A stretch of 64,000 bases of DNA from assembly GCA_934045905.1 (NCBI GenBank), contig OW203764.1, positions 23,982,954 to 24,046,953 of the forward strand. Reading direction: 5' to 3'. Of this stretch, positions 21,106-32,811 are shown one piece after another. Position numbers and translations under genes: made by a program. How positions within the stretch are numbered: position 1 is the stretch's first letter; the number at the start of each line of letters is the position of its first letter. The stretch comes from Leuctra nigra. Its lineage: Eukaryota; Arthropoda; Insecta; Plecoptera; Leuctridae. The notes under the pieces were generated by a model that was not told the DNA's origin, made no database searches, and saw only the letters and a list, made by a program, of their open reading frames with translations.

Positions 21106-24100
21106 ATGACTACCGAGAGCTGCCAGAATGATTTCAACTTTCATACGAAGCTCCTCATCTGGCAAGGTACACAGCTGATCTATTAGATAATTAACCCTTA
21201 AGTGACAGTTGACGTACAGGCGACTTAAGGAACGAAACGGGAATATGTTTGTATTACGTCGCCGTTATGTCTACGTTGCGTCGCCGTTACGTCAATGTAG
21301 ACCTTTATAGTCATTAAGCTCTAAGGGTGAACATAGAAAATATGTAATAAAAAATATATATAGTAAATTATATGAATTGCAGGATTTTGGTGATTGATTT
21401 TCCAGGTTTGCTCCCAACTAAAACCCGAGCCAGCACAAGTGGGGAGAATTTCCGCTATTTTTATCCTCGAGTTCTGCTCATGTACTCGCTGTACAACTTG
21501 CTCATTGCACATCCCGTGGACATGTACTTGAACTGGGGCGATCGCAATAACTTGGCTGAAAACATTGCAAATATGTTTCTTTTCGCAATGTTGATTATCA
21601 ATATCATTACGTTCCTTCGACATGGTGAATGGTTTGCAGCTTGGACCGATTTGTTGAAAGATTTGAATCATCCGAATAAAATGACAGAAGAATATGACAG
21701 GATTGCAGAATGGACCAACTGGATTTGTAGATTTGTCTATGTTACCTTTTTGAAAGCTATTCTGTGGATTGGCCTTATAAACATAACGTTATTTTACTCA
21801 GCCGGATTGCTTGGATTTCAAAAGAAGAGGAAACTCTTCTTTAGGTAAGATAACTACAATGATATGGGCGACTCGTGATAAGAAAACTAATGAAAATCAT
21901 GTCGCCTTGTAACATAATTTTTAAATAGATTACATGTATTTTTTCATGGTTTTGAAATCAAATATTTCAAAACATTCGAATGACTTGTCCTATTTCTGCC
22001 ACCAAAAGTAATTAGTATCTTACAAACGACAGCATGTAATAAAAATAAAATCACGATTAAAAATATTTTTTTATTTAGAAAAGCATAACTGGAATAAGTC
22101 CGTGTAGAACCTAAGAGAATCCATGAGTTGGATGAACATTTGATGTACTATTTTGTAAATTTTCTCAGTTGTTGGTATCCATTCGACTCTACGAGATTTC
22201 CTGGTTTTGACATTGCCATGTTCTTACAAGCTTTGAGTTTAGCATACTTTCTTATAATAGGCAGCATGGATTTATTTGCAATGGTCAATCACTTAAGAAT
22301 GAACGTTCAGCTGAAAATCCTCGCCTACAAATTCGAGCATTTACGAGAGACTGCCAATCAAAATGTCAAGTTAAAGGCAGCGACAGAAGAAGGATCGTAC
22401 GAAATAATAAGAGTTCGTTACCGCAGATACGAGACACTGGGGGCTAGAGGCAAGAGAATTAGTAAAAAGAGAGTTGGAAATGAACAAATTAAAATCCAAG
22501 AAGAAATGAATAGTTTGTTAATTCATTATGTTCGACAACATGTTATTCTGACCAGGTAATAGAGGTAACTGGGCCCTGATTCTACAACTCCATTGCGGTC
22601 GCCTAGCAATTTCTTCCATAAGATTAACATTGAAATAATTGCTAGGCGACCGCAATCGAGTTGTAAAATCAGGGCCCTGGGCCAGAGCGTAGTTATAAAA
22701 CTGTAATATTAATTCTTAAAACATATATAAAATAATATAAAGTAATTACAGAATAGTTATTTATTATCTAGACTACATAATAATGAAAGAATGTAATGGA
22801 ATGGAATAAATAAAATAAAAAATTGTATTTTTACATTTTGATTGTAAAATATTAAACTTAGGCAGCTGCCACAAAGTGAATATTGCAACACACTTTTAAA
22901 CATAAATATTTAATTGACAGATTAGCTATTTGTTTGTGTTACAGAACAATCAAGGAATTCTATTCAGTAATTGATTGGAGGTATTTCTTCCAAATAATAT
23001 GCAATCTACTCTCCATTGGCGTCCTGGGCCTAGCCATTTCTAATGTAAGCGATTAGCGAATATTCAACCTACCTAATAGTTAATAAACTAGACCTAATAG
23101 TTCAACCTTTAGCCGGTCGCACCACACCAACCAAGTGTAGAGAGCCTATACATATCATTTTATCAAGTCAAGCATAGAATCAATTTTATTGTCCGGCCAA
23201 TCACATTCTAATAAGATTTTTATCGTTAGATAAGCAATTTTTTTATTATTAAATAATTTTTGAATTGACGTGTTGGTTTGACCTTCTTTATAAACCCTAA
23301 CTCTTCAGTGGTGTTTTTTTTTTCTTTTCTTTTTTTCAATTTTTAGAAGTGGTTTGAGCTGTTGTTATAGTTTTTTCTTGGGTATATTCGTTATTTCTAT
23401 CCCATAATATTGTTTATGTTTTAGTATCCAGTGTGGGATGTAAAATCAATTGCTTACGTCACGGTTTTGGCCATGAACTACATTCAATGGTTCCTGTACT
23501 GTTTGATCCCCGAAGAAACCGTTCAAATGGTGAGAAAAAGATTATAAAAAACAATAACATTCCTGATCAGTGATCGTCAATTGAGACTATAAATTAATTT
23601 ACGATGAAATTATGATACCGATCTTGCTAGAAATCAATAGGCAGATGAACGTGATAGTATTTACTCTCCATTGAAAAAATTGGCCTGATCCGTCACTTCA
23701 TTTGACCTATAATGTGATAAGAACACACATAAAAGCACTTCTTCTTCTTGATTTTCACAGGGAAGTCAGATTTCCGAGGCGGTCTACAACTCTGATTGGT
23801 TGACGGCTTCTCCAAAGCTCAGAAAGAAACTTTTGATCGTAATGACTTTTGCCAATCAACCGATTGTGGCTCAAATATTGGGATTCATTCCTCTGACGTT
23901 GGACCTGTTTTCATCGGTGATTATATAACAATTGAATTATACAGCATCGATATACTGATAAAACAAAACATTATTTTAACTTTTGAACAAACTAGTTATT
24001 GGACGGTAAATTGATGGTAATATTATCCAATAAAAAGTAAGTTTGAAACTTCAAATAAATGGAAATGATTTATCAAATTCAAAACAAGCTCAAGAACTGA

Positions 24101-24200
24101 ATTACTTCCTAGATCGATATAACAACACTATAAATGTGATTATTTTTTACAGGTTAACAAACGTGCGTATTCATTCTTCACGGTTTTTGATAGTATCTAA
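21106..24200 (+). CDS. Odorant receptor D (7tm_6), seven coding exons
   Basis: Exons: 21106-21166, 21406-21844, 22169-22555, 22945-23044, 23425-23529, 23761-23916, 24153-24200 (TAA), encoding about 431 residues. It is the most divergent member of the array. Its N terminus MTTESCQNDFNF pairs with A, while TM3 (ITLFYSAGLLGFQKKRK) has an extra Lys. The exon 3 loop is shorter and basic (RVRYRRYETLGARGKRISK) and lacks the SATDDS and TPSDSD pieces of A-C. Exon 5 reads YPVWDVKSIAYV where the others have YPVWDATS. Exon 6 has GSQISEAV and LTAS as in A but AQILGFI as in B. It ends NKRAYSFFTVFDSI. All junctions are GT-AG and all frames open, so it is probably functional. Different loop charge and TM residues suggest a different ligand from A-C, which is inference. 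Confidence 0.88.
22571..22677. mobile_element. 107-bp foldback MITE in intron 3 of receptor D
   Basis: Arms of about 40 bp start GGGCCCTGATTCTACAACTC and end GAGTTGTAAAATCAGGGCCC, each containing the inverted pair GCGGTCGCCTAGCAAT / ATTGCTAGGCGACCGC. A loop of about 25 bp separates them. High arm identity suggests a young insertion. The target duplication is unclear. Confidence 0.7.
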
Positions 24201-25596
24201 TTATAAGTTTCAATAATAAGTGAATGCCAAAATTATGTAATAGCAATTGTCCAAACATGATAAAAAATTCGTGATAATCTTGATATGCTTCGTTTGGCCA
24301 TGGAGGTTTAAATAGTAAGATATTTAAAACTCCATGGTTTGGCGTTCTATGAAAAATATATCGAAATGTGAATGATGTAAATTAATTCTTTGATATACCT
24401 AACTGTTTCGATTAACATTTTTCAAAGCGGTCTTTTAAATCGAATATAGTAATTCATTTTCTTTGGCACATAATACAGAATGTAATTTTACCATAAACTC
24501 TTAAAAAATACATCATAATATCGAATTTAAATAACTCAGTATAGTACACGAGTCCATTTAGGTCGTACAAAAGCTCATTCCTTACATATTTGTCATGTCT
24601 TTTCTTAACGCAACTTGCTTAAATGTAAACATATTATTAAAATTTAATAGATAAGTGAGTTTAATTTATTTAATTTGTACAATTAAAACCATTTCATTTC
24701 CTATCCCATTTCTGCCACCAAAAGTATATCTGCCACCAAAATGTAGTGAGTGGTACCATCCAGACACCTTGTTACCGCATTCGATCAAATGGTGGTTGTT
24801 TACTTAGACGGAGAACAGCCGCAGTAGAGGCGTCGATATATCCCCGTGGTTTTACACTTTTCCCCACAAAGTGTTTGCTCAAGTCTTGAACTCTAGCCAA
24901 TGTAGTTGGGGGGTTCACGATGATACAGTCCAATGTTATCTTACCGCTCTTCAGCCAATATTCGATAGGAAAACGTACAGAAGGAGGTGGGGGGTGGGAC
25001 GGGATGGAGGGGCTTACACTCTCACTCAACCCCACAGGAATGAAATCCAAGTACGGTAACACAAAGTCCTTTTTCGTGTAAATGGTAATTGGAATAACAT
25101 ACATGACATTTGTTATTTCGAGTAATGGAGAATCGCCTTTTGTTCCGAGCTACTATAGGTTTTGCCTCTATAGTTCATTTTAAAGAGTGTCTGTGAATTT
25201 AGAATATACATAAGTAAGTGGAAATTATTGTAACTGGGGAAGAAAAATCAACATTCTAGGTGTACTTTGCGGCGCGTAATTCGCTCAAAATTTTAAATAA
25301 TTTATATAATAAACAAAGAGGTAGACTGTCATCTAGTTAATGTCAAAGGAATCTATATGGCGTGTAGAGAATTAACACTTTTAACGTTTGCTCATAATTA
25401 CTGAGCAAATTAAATTAACCTATTTATGCAAGTACATATAAACAAGTCGTCATTTTTGCGCTTTATCGCTATGGTCGAAATTGTAAAATCATTTTGCTAC
25501 AAATTCTATAAGAGAGTGTAACTGAAAACAACATAGCGAACATGATGCTAAGAACTAAACAATAAATCAATAAAAATGTAGCAAAATGCTTACTTA
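24201..25596. other. 3' flank of receptor D and intergenic DNA
   Basis: AT-rich. The phrase TTTCTGCCACCAAAAGTA at about 24712 also occurs in intron 2 of receptor D (about 21993). A mildly G/C-rich block lies at 24770-25060. No receptor exon was found beyond 24200, so the array ends here within the window. Confidence 0.45.
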
Positions 25597-26511
25597 CTAG
25601 GAAAACGCTCAGTGTAACGCGTTGATGAGCGAGCACGGACACGCGCAACACCTCGAACCGAAATTATGTCTATCGAAAATATCATTAAAAGCCAATAATT
25701 CTTGAAATTCGTCAGACTTGTAGGTATAAAAATCTCCAATTATTCCTAAAGTATTAGTCCCAATAACCATGCAAAGTTTTAGGTTCATTGATTGAACCTT
25801 TATGATTAGAATGTTCCTTGTTAATATTCAAAAATCATGGGATCAATTTAAAAAAATATACCTGGGACCACTCATGTGATATAAGTGTGTGTACTTACAC
25901 AGTATTAGACGATCTTTTGAACGGTCATATCAGTTTCATACCTTTGAAAGTTTCTGCTCTAACTACCTTGGAACTATAAAGAGTCGAAGTAGCCGTGATC
26001 AACATTTTTGAGTAATTTGACAGCCAACACGCAAAATGTCCGTAAAATGTCAATAACTTTTGGATTTAAGCACAGATAAGTCTGAAAATTGTAAAAAATA
26101 CAGATAATGCTGGTCTTAATGACCATGCAAAGTTTTAAGTTGATCGGTCATACGGTTCTAGTTTAAATTTCAAAAATCATATGAAAGATTTTTTTTAAAT
26201 TTTAACCAATGGGAAGATTTGGCTGAAACTTTGTATGATTGGGTACAATGTTGGTCGTAATGACTTGTCAAAATTTTAAATTGCTCGGAACAACCAATCA
26301 AAAGATATTTTTTTTAAAATTTGAACCAATCACGTCATCCCGTTCAAAAACGATCCCAGGGACCGCATAGATTAGTTAGTATATGTGCAAAATTTCAGAT
26401 CGATTGGTTGTGCCGTTTGACCTGGGCTGTGAACAAAAAAAAAAAAAAAAAAAAAACACACAGAGAAAGTGCCATAAGAGTACCGTGGTGACGCTCGCTA
26501 CGCTCGCTCAA
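25597..26511 (-). mobile_element. Helitron-like nonautonomous element, copy 1 (inverted)
   Basis: On the minus strand it begins TTGAGCGAGCGTAGCGAGCG, then a poly-T tract, a noncoding body, and ends with a CGCTCA...TGAGCG stem-loop and TTTTCCTAG. A stem-loop just before a CTAG terminus and no visible target duplication resemble Helitrons, but the 5' TC is missing, so the class is tentative. It pairs head to head with copy 2, about 123 bp away. Confidence 0.55.
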
Positions 26512-26634
26512 TAAACATTTTATGATGCGAATAATCTTTTTAATTAATTGTGAACAAAATGTATTATGAAGTGATACATAATGTAGATTGTCGTCAAGTT
26601 TAAAATCGGAATCTTAAAAATGCAGTTCTTGTTG

Positions 26635-27755
26635 TTGAGCGAGCGTAGCGAGCGTCACCACGGTACTCTTATGGCACTTTCTCTGTGTGTTTTTTTTTTT
26701 TTTTTTTTTTTTGCCTGCACTGCCCAGGTCAAACCGCACAACCAATCGATCTGAAATTTTGTACACATACTAACGTAATCTATGCGATCCCTGGGATCTT
26801 TTCTGAACGGTATCCTGTGATTGGTTCAAATTTTATAAAAATTATCTTTCGATTGGTTGGTTTGATCAATTTGAAATTTAGCAAAGTCATTGCAACCAAC
26901 ATTGTACCCAATCAAAAAAAATTTCAGCCAAATCCTCCAATTGGTTCAAATTTAAAACCATTTTTCCTGTGATTTTTTGAAATTTAAACTGGAACCGATT
27001 GACCGACCAGCTAAAAACTTCGCATGGTCATTGGTACCAACATTTAAAGTATTTTTGCCAATTTTCACTCTAATCTGTCGTTATTTTCAAAAGTTTTTGT
27101 CATTTTAGGGACATTTTGCGTGTTGGCTGTCAAATTCACGGCGACTTCGAATCTACAGTTCAAGGCAAGGTAGTTAGAGCAGAAAGTTTTAAACGATATG
27201 AAACTTATAATGACCGTTCAACAGATTGATCTGATATTGTGTACACACACTACATATCATATCATATGGGTGGTCCCAGGTATATTTTTTGAACGAGATC
27301 CTGTGATTTTTGAAAATTAACAAGGAACCGTTCAATCATAAAGGTTTAATCGGTCAACTTAAAACTTAGCAAGGATTGGCACCAATATTTTTGGAGATTT
27401 TGGAGATTTTTATACAAGTATGTGACGAAACTAAAGAATTAATGGCTTTTAATGACATTCGATAGACATAATTTCGGTTCGAGGTGTTGCGTGTATCCGA
27501 ATATCTGTCAGTAATGAAGTATCGAAATGAATGTTTTCCAGTGCCAATTGAAAATTGATTCTGATTTGCTTTATGAACCAGGTGCATAGATGCTATTTTA
27601 AAGTTTCGATGAAAAGCATACACTTTTAAGTTGATATCATAATCAATTCAATATGGATGTATATGTTTTCTGTGCGTTGTGTACGCATTTCCGGTTCGAG
27701 AATTTGCGCGTATCCGTGCTCGCTCATCAACGCGTTACACTGAGCGTTTTCCTAG
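26635..27755 (+). mobile_element. Helitron-like nonautonomous element, copy 2
   Basis: Same termini as copy 1 in opposite orientation, forming a large inverted repeat of about 0.9 kb arms around 26512-26634. The extra length comes from a stretch near the 3' end (about 27485-27700), where the GGTTCGAG ... GCGTATCCG phrase appears twice. It has no meaningful frame. Confidence 0.55.
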
Positions 27756-28973
27756 TATAATCCAGGGCCAAATAAACTACATAAATATAACATAATGTAA
27801 CATAAATGTTTAGTGCCATTACTCTGTTTCCATAAATAAAAAAACACTGCATTAAGTACATTTATAAATGTACATGTATTCTAAAAATATAAAAAAATAT
27901 GTAAATATATGTGTTGACAGAAAGATATATTTTGGGGAGATTTCAAGGTTCCAGAAAATCCAACCCCCTTAATATTTAGGTTGTGATATAAATTACATCC
28001 TATGGGTGAAACACGTGAAATATTGCGCCTCCTTGGCAGCATCAAGATACACCTCCACATCTTCACGGCCCTTCATCACTTCGGCGGTGTGGAAATGCTA
28101 ATGGGAGATGTTGCAAGGTCCACCCGAAGATCATATTTTACACGATATTATAGACTTTCCGCGTTTCCATGACGTAGCGGGGTGCTGATCGTAAACACAG
28201 TGGGGTGTCGTGCTAGGGACCATTCGACAGAGAAAATAACTACCATTCACTATTATTCATTTCTTGATTTTTAAAATGATAAACCTGTGATGATATGGCC
28301 GCTGCTTTTTAACTGCCGCTTTAAGAGATGCTGGAGAGTGATGTAGGATGATGATGATTCTGAACGTAAGTTTGAGAGAGATGGTTATTTAGTCACTTTC
28401 TATTTAATTTTAAATATTATGATTATAAAAACAATAATTTCATTTTTCTGCTTGTGAGAAGTGGTTAGGTACTAGTTTAAAATACAATACAACTTTATTT
28501 GCATTCACCCCTATGTATAAAAATACAAAAATAAGTGGGAATCCTCTTACATAATGTACACTATTCACGCATGCGCATATCGCGTATGTCCGGGTGTCCT
28601 GTATGTCCTGTATGTCCGACAATGGAAATGAATCGAACTGTCATTTCAAAAAGTCAAAATGTCAGCACGAATCTTTATATCCACTTTCAAGTAAGTTATA
28701 ACAATAATTCTTTCAACTAATATACGAAATCACATTCTACATACCAGATTGATGAATAACTCCGTTTCACTAACGTTTGACAGTAGTTTGAGAGAAATTA
28801 CATGAGAAGCAAGAGTGTAGCCAACTTGCCAAGACGTCTAGCCCATGGAAGAACAAACAAGTTTCGAAACTTTCAATATTTGCGCAGTAGGCCGTGATAT
28901 TTTTTTTACCTTGAACGAAAATTGGAATTAACTCTTGGGACCTTGACTTAGTAGAACCACGGGTAAAGATTAT
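27756..28973. other. Intergenic, no gene seen
   Basis: Mixed AT-rich DNA with a somewhat GC-richer patch at about 28040-28220. At 28590-28618 the decamer CTGTATGTCC is repeated. No exon recognised. Confidence 0.4.
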
Positions 28974-31310
28974 CCCAGAAAAAACACTCCGTGTAAAAAT
29001 ACCAGCCAAGTCTCTTTAACTATAAAAAAAATAGAAGAAATCTAAAAATTCAGCACTGAAAAGGAGTGATATCAAAAAAGGAGCCAAGTCAACGAATTTT
29101 CCAAATTTTAATCGTACCATTGAAATAAAAATATCAACCCCCGAGAAATACTTAAAAAAAGGACTTGGCGCATCGTTTTTTTAAAGACACTTTTCTATCC
29201 TAAAAGTATAGGAAGAACTCTACAAGTATATTTTCCTGAGTATATCACATTCATTATCGACGAATCATACTACGTTTTAATATAACTAGTACTCTTACCT
29301 ACTGGCAGTTTTGGTATTTTGTCAATATTCAGAGGAAATAAACGGATAAACGAATAACGAATAAACGGAAGCGGCCTAGTCTATTCGTTATTGCCACTAT
29401 TTCTAGGATCATATTAATCAATCATACTTCTCAATATCGTGACTGAGGGAAATAGCGAAAGCGCTCATTACAAGAAGGCCGTCAATGAGATTTGTATAAG
29501 TGACTAGTGCACTGAGCCATGCTGCTCAAATAATTACTGACTAGATTTTTATCTAAAGTAATACGTTATGTAATTTATGAATTTTTTTGGTATAAAATGT
29601 TAATTAATAGCAATTAATTACACGGCGAGAAGGTTCCAAGTATAATGCTGTAGTAGGTATGTTGATGTACCCACAAAACTATAGGTACCTACCAATCACA
29701 AACACAACTGTTCTGTATTTATTGCTTGTAAGACAATGCTATGTTTCTTTGCGTACTTATATTTAAATTTAAAATATTTTACAGAATGTTCAATATTTAA
29801 TTTGAAAGTTTTGTCCCAATTTTTCTAGGCATTTCTGAACTACGTAGTATGTGAGTGGCTTAAGCTTAAGAATAGAAAAATGTCTTTAAAAAAACGATGC
29901 GCCAAGTCCTTTTTTTAAGTATTTCTCGGGGGTTGATATTTTTATTTCAATGGTACGATTAAAATTTGGAAAATTCGTTGACTTGGCTCCTTTTTTGATA
30001 TCACTCCTTTTCAGTGCTGAATTTTTAGATTTCTTCTATTTTTTTTTATAGTTAAAGAGACTTGGCTGGTATTTTTACACGGAGTGTTTTTTCTGGGATA
30101 TCACTTCTTTTGTTAGTTTATACATACAGCTTGTAGCACATGTCCGAGCAGGGACTAATTTCTTTAAAAAAATACGCCTCAACCGATTTGGTTACTATGA
30201 AAAGTTGCGTTTGGTATAAGATGACAATGATTATCCAAGAAGAATAGCTTAAGTTTCGTTATAATCGATCCAGCCGTTTTCGATACATGACGTCACTTCC
30301 GGTTTTGAAATAGCGGCCGAATTCCGGTATAGGTAATAAGAAAACAATCAAGTTTTATCTAGTTGATACCTTCATGAACGACCATCTGAATTCCTAATCC
30401 CTATATTTCCGTAAAATCGGTCATGCCGTTTGTAATATATGACGTCACTTCCGGTTTCATTTAGTGGTTCCTGCCGCCATTTCCGGTACCATTAATTTAT
30501 TTATTCATTTTTCACAATTGATTTTTCAAATAAATAGCAGAATGAATACGCAGGAGCTAGTTCAGTTGCAATCGGTACAGGCGTTTTAGATATATGACGT
30601 CACTTCCGGTTTCAGGAATGGCGGCCGAGAACACTGCTACCTTGAATATATAAATTGTATTGTCTATGTTACAATGTAAGTTAATTATGTACGTATTTTA
30701 AGTATAATTTGTTGAAATAAGTTAAATATTGCGTATTTATGACGTCATTTCCGGTTTAGAAAATAAGAAAATAATATTTTTTTTATTGATACATCATATA
30801 GATGACCATCTAAATCTAATGGCGCTAATTTCGTTCTAATCGGTCCAGACGTTTTTGAGTTATGACGTCACTTCCGGTTTAAAAATGGCGGCACAAAAAA
30901 TCACAAGAGGCAAGGTATCATCAGACGCCAAAAGTGCATATGTGGTAAAAGTTTCAGGTCGATCGGTTTAGCCGTTTAGGCTGTGGCGGTGATAGCAACG
31001 TTTCCTGATATCTTCAGAATCAGAAAGTGGTGTAATTTCACTGTTTTCTCGGCCCTCTAGCTCGCAAACGGCATAACATATTGTTCCCTAATTTGGTATA
31101 TGTAGTGGGGTGGGCCATAGCTCGAAATTAAGATATATCGCAACAATGTGAGATTTTCCAATTTTAAGATCCAGTAGGCCGAAAATGCCATGTTGTTGCT
31201 TACAGTAAAAGTGGTTGGTCTGCTCCTCAGTTTATTAGTCATTTACGGTATGTTGAGTGAGTGTGAGTGTACGGTACGACTTGGCTGGGTGGAGCGACCG
31301 CTCCACTAGA
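28974..31310 (+). mobile_element. 2.34-kb foldback/hairpin-ended element, copy 1 (Helentron-like?)
   Basis: The head is a 1.12-kb foldback with 226-bp arms at 28974-29199 and 29872-30097. The left arm starts CCCAGAAAAAACACTCCGTG and the right arm is its inverse. The body (30098-31280) carries five TGACGTCA(C/T)TTCCGG sites spaced about 120-155 bp apart. The tail is a perfect hairpin, GTGGAGCG-AC-CGCTCCAC (31289-31306), then TAGA and a T. Four copies in the window share exactly this 3' boundary. A terminal hairpin, T-adjacent insertion and no target duplication resemble Helentron/HINE elements, but this is inference. There is no coding capacity. Confidence 0.7.
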
Positions 31311-31341
31311 TATTTTTGGGGTTGCAAAGGGTGAGGGTTTA

Positions 31342-31356
31342 GGGGGGGGGGGGGGG
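31342..31356 (+). repeat. 15-nt poly-G tract
   Basis: Uninterrupted G15 about 30 bp after the element end. Confidence 0.9.
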
Positions 31357-32003
31357 CGTAAGTGAACTTTTAAGCCCGAGTATACATACCTAACGTCGCA
31401 ACTTCTCATTAGTATATTGACAGTTACGTTTTGGGAATCAAAATTGTACTAAAGCGATCGATCGTTGATGTTTCAATTTCAATTTCAGTTATCTTTATTT
31501 GCATCTTTAAGTACAAAAAGGCGACATTCAGCAATGTGGCAATCGACTGAGAAGCTAGCGGCTCCCTGCTGATCTGCTATGTAACCTGATGTGAATTCCT
31601 GATGTTGATGTGAATTGTGCAGAGATGCAGACTTTTATTTCATCAGGAGGCAAGTAAGATCACGTGACAGATTTCAGTCAATGAGAGAGCTGCTCTGGTT
31701 TTATCTAAATTTGATAGAGATAGAGAGTATAGATGGATAGAGTATGTTTTCTTAGAAACGTTTTTAAAATCTTTTTACCAAATTTTTTCATTTTTCATTT
31801 CTTATACTCATTGGGCCGTTATTTTTTTAAGTTTCGTATTTGTTTCTGTATAATTCACTCATTTATGATTTCAGATTTGTAACTTGGATTTGTTTAGATA
31901 TTTGAATCTGTAGTAGATTTGTAATTCCCATGTAGGTATACCTATTTGTTTTAGTAGTGTATAACGTCGCACTGTTCTGCAGCTAACCTATTATGATGAT
32001 GGG
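31357..32003. other. Intergenic, no gene seen
   Basis: AT-rich unique DNA between the foldback element and the 202-bp tandem repeat. Nothing recognised. Confidence 0.4.
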
Positions 32004-32811
32004 AGATGATGGTGAATAGGAGGTAAAGATGGAAGGTGGGAGGTTTGTCGCTTTGTTCGTGGCTCGTTGGGTATACCTTCCCAGCATTTGCCTGTCGACT
32101 GAGGTAATACCACGAACAAAACCGTCAGGAAGTACGCTTTTTAACATTTCCCAAACTTTGGTACGTAGTTGGTGATAAATTATTCATACATTCGAATCAC
32201 ATAACTTAGATGATGGTGAATAGTAGGTAAAGATGGAAGCAGGGAAGGAGGCGGTCGTGGCCTATTAGTTGGGTATACCTTCCCAGCATTTGCCTGTCGA
32301 CTGAGGTAATACCACGAACAAAACCGTCAGGAAGTACGCTTTTTAACATTTCCCAAACTTTGGTACGTAGTTGGTGATAAATTATTCATACATTCGAATC
32401 ACATAACTTAGATGATGGTGAATAGTAGGTAAAGATGGAAGCAGGGAAGGAGGCGGTCGTGGCCTATTAGTTGGGTATACCTTCCCAGCATTTGCCTGTC
32501 GACAGAGGTAATACCACGAACAAACCCGTCAGGAAGGACGCTTTTTAACAATTCCCAAACTTTGGTACGTAGTTGGTGATAAATTAATCATAAATTCGAA
32601 TCACACAACTTAGATGATGGTGAATAGTAGGTTAATATGGAAGCAGGGAAGGAGGCGGTCGTGGCCTATTAGTTGGGTATACCTTCCCAGCATTTGCCTG
32701 TTCACTGAGGTAATACCACGAACAAAACTGTCAGGAAGAACGCTTTTTAACAATTCCCAAACTTTGGTAGTTAATGATAAATTAATCAAAAATGCGAATC
32801 ACACAACTTAC
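32004..32811 (+). repeat. Tandem repeat, about 202 bp x 4
   Basis: Units start at AGATGATGGTGAATAG: 32004, 32208, 32410 and 32612, giving periods of 204, 202 and 202 bp. All share TTGGGTATACCTTCCCAGCA, TTTGCCTGTC, TACCACGAACAAA and CGCTTTTTAACA. Units 2 and 3 are nearly identical, while units 1 and 4 are more diverged, as expected at array edges. A short satellite-like array with no coding potential. Confidence 0.9.

Noticed and set aside
24201..25596. Search for a fifth receptor downstream of D
   Set aside because: None of the diagnostic exon strings (KLLIWQ, CWYPFD, YPVWD, SDWL.ASPKL, AYSFFTVF) was seen there or upstream of gene A.
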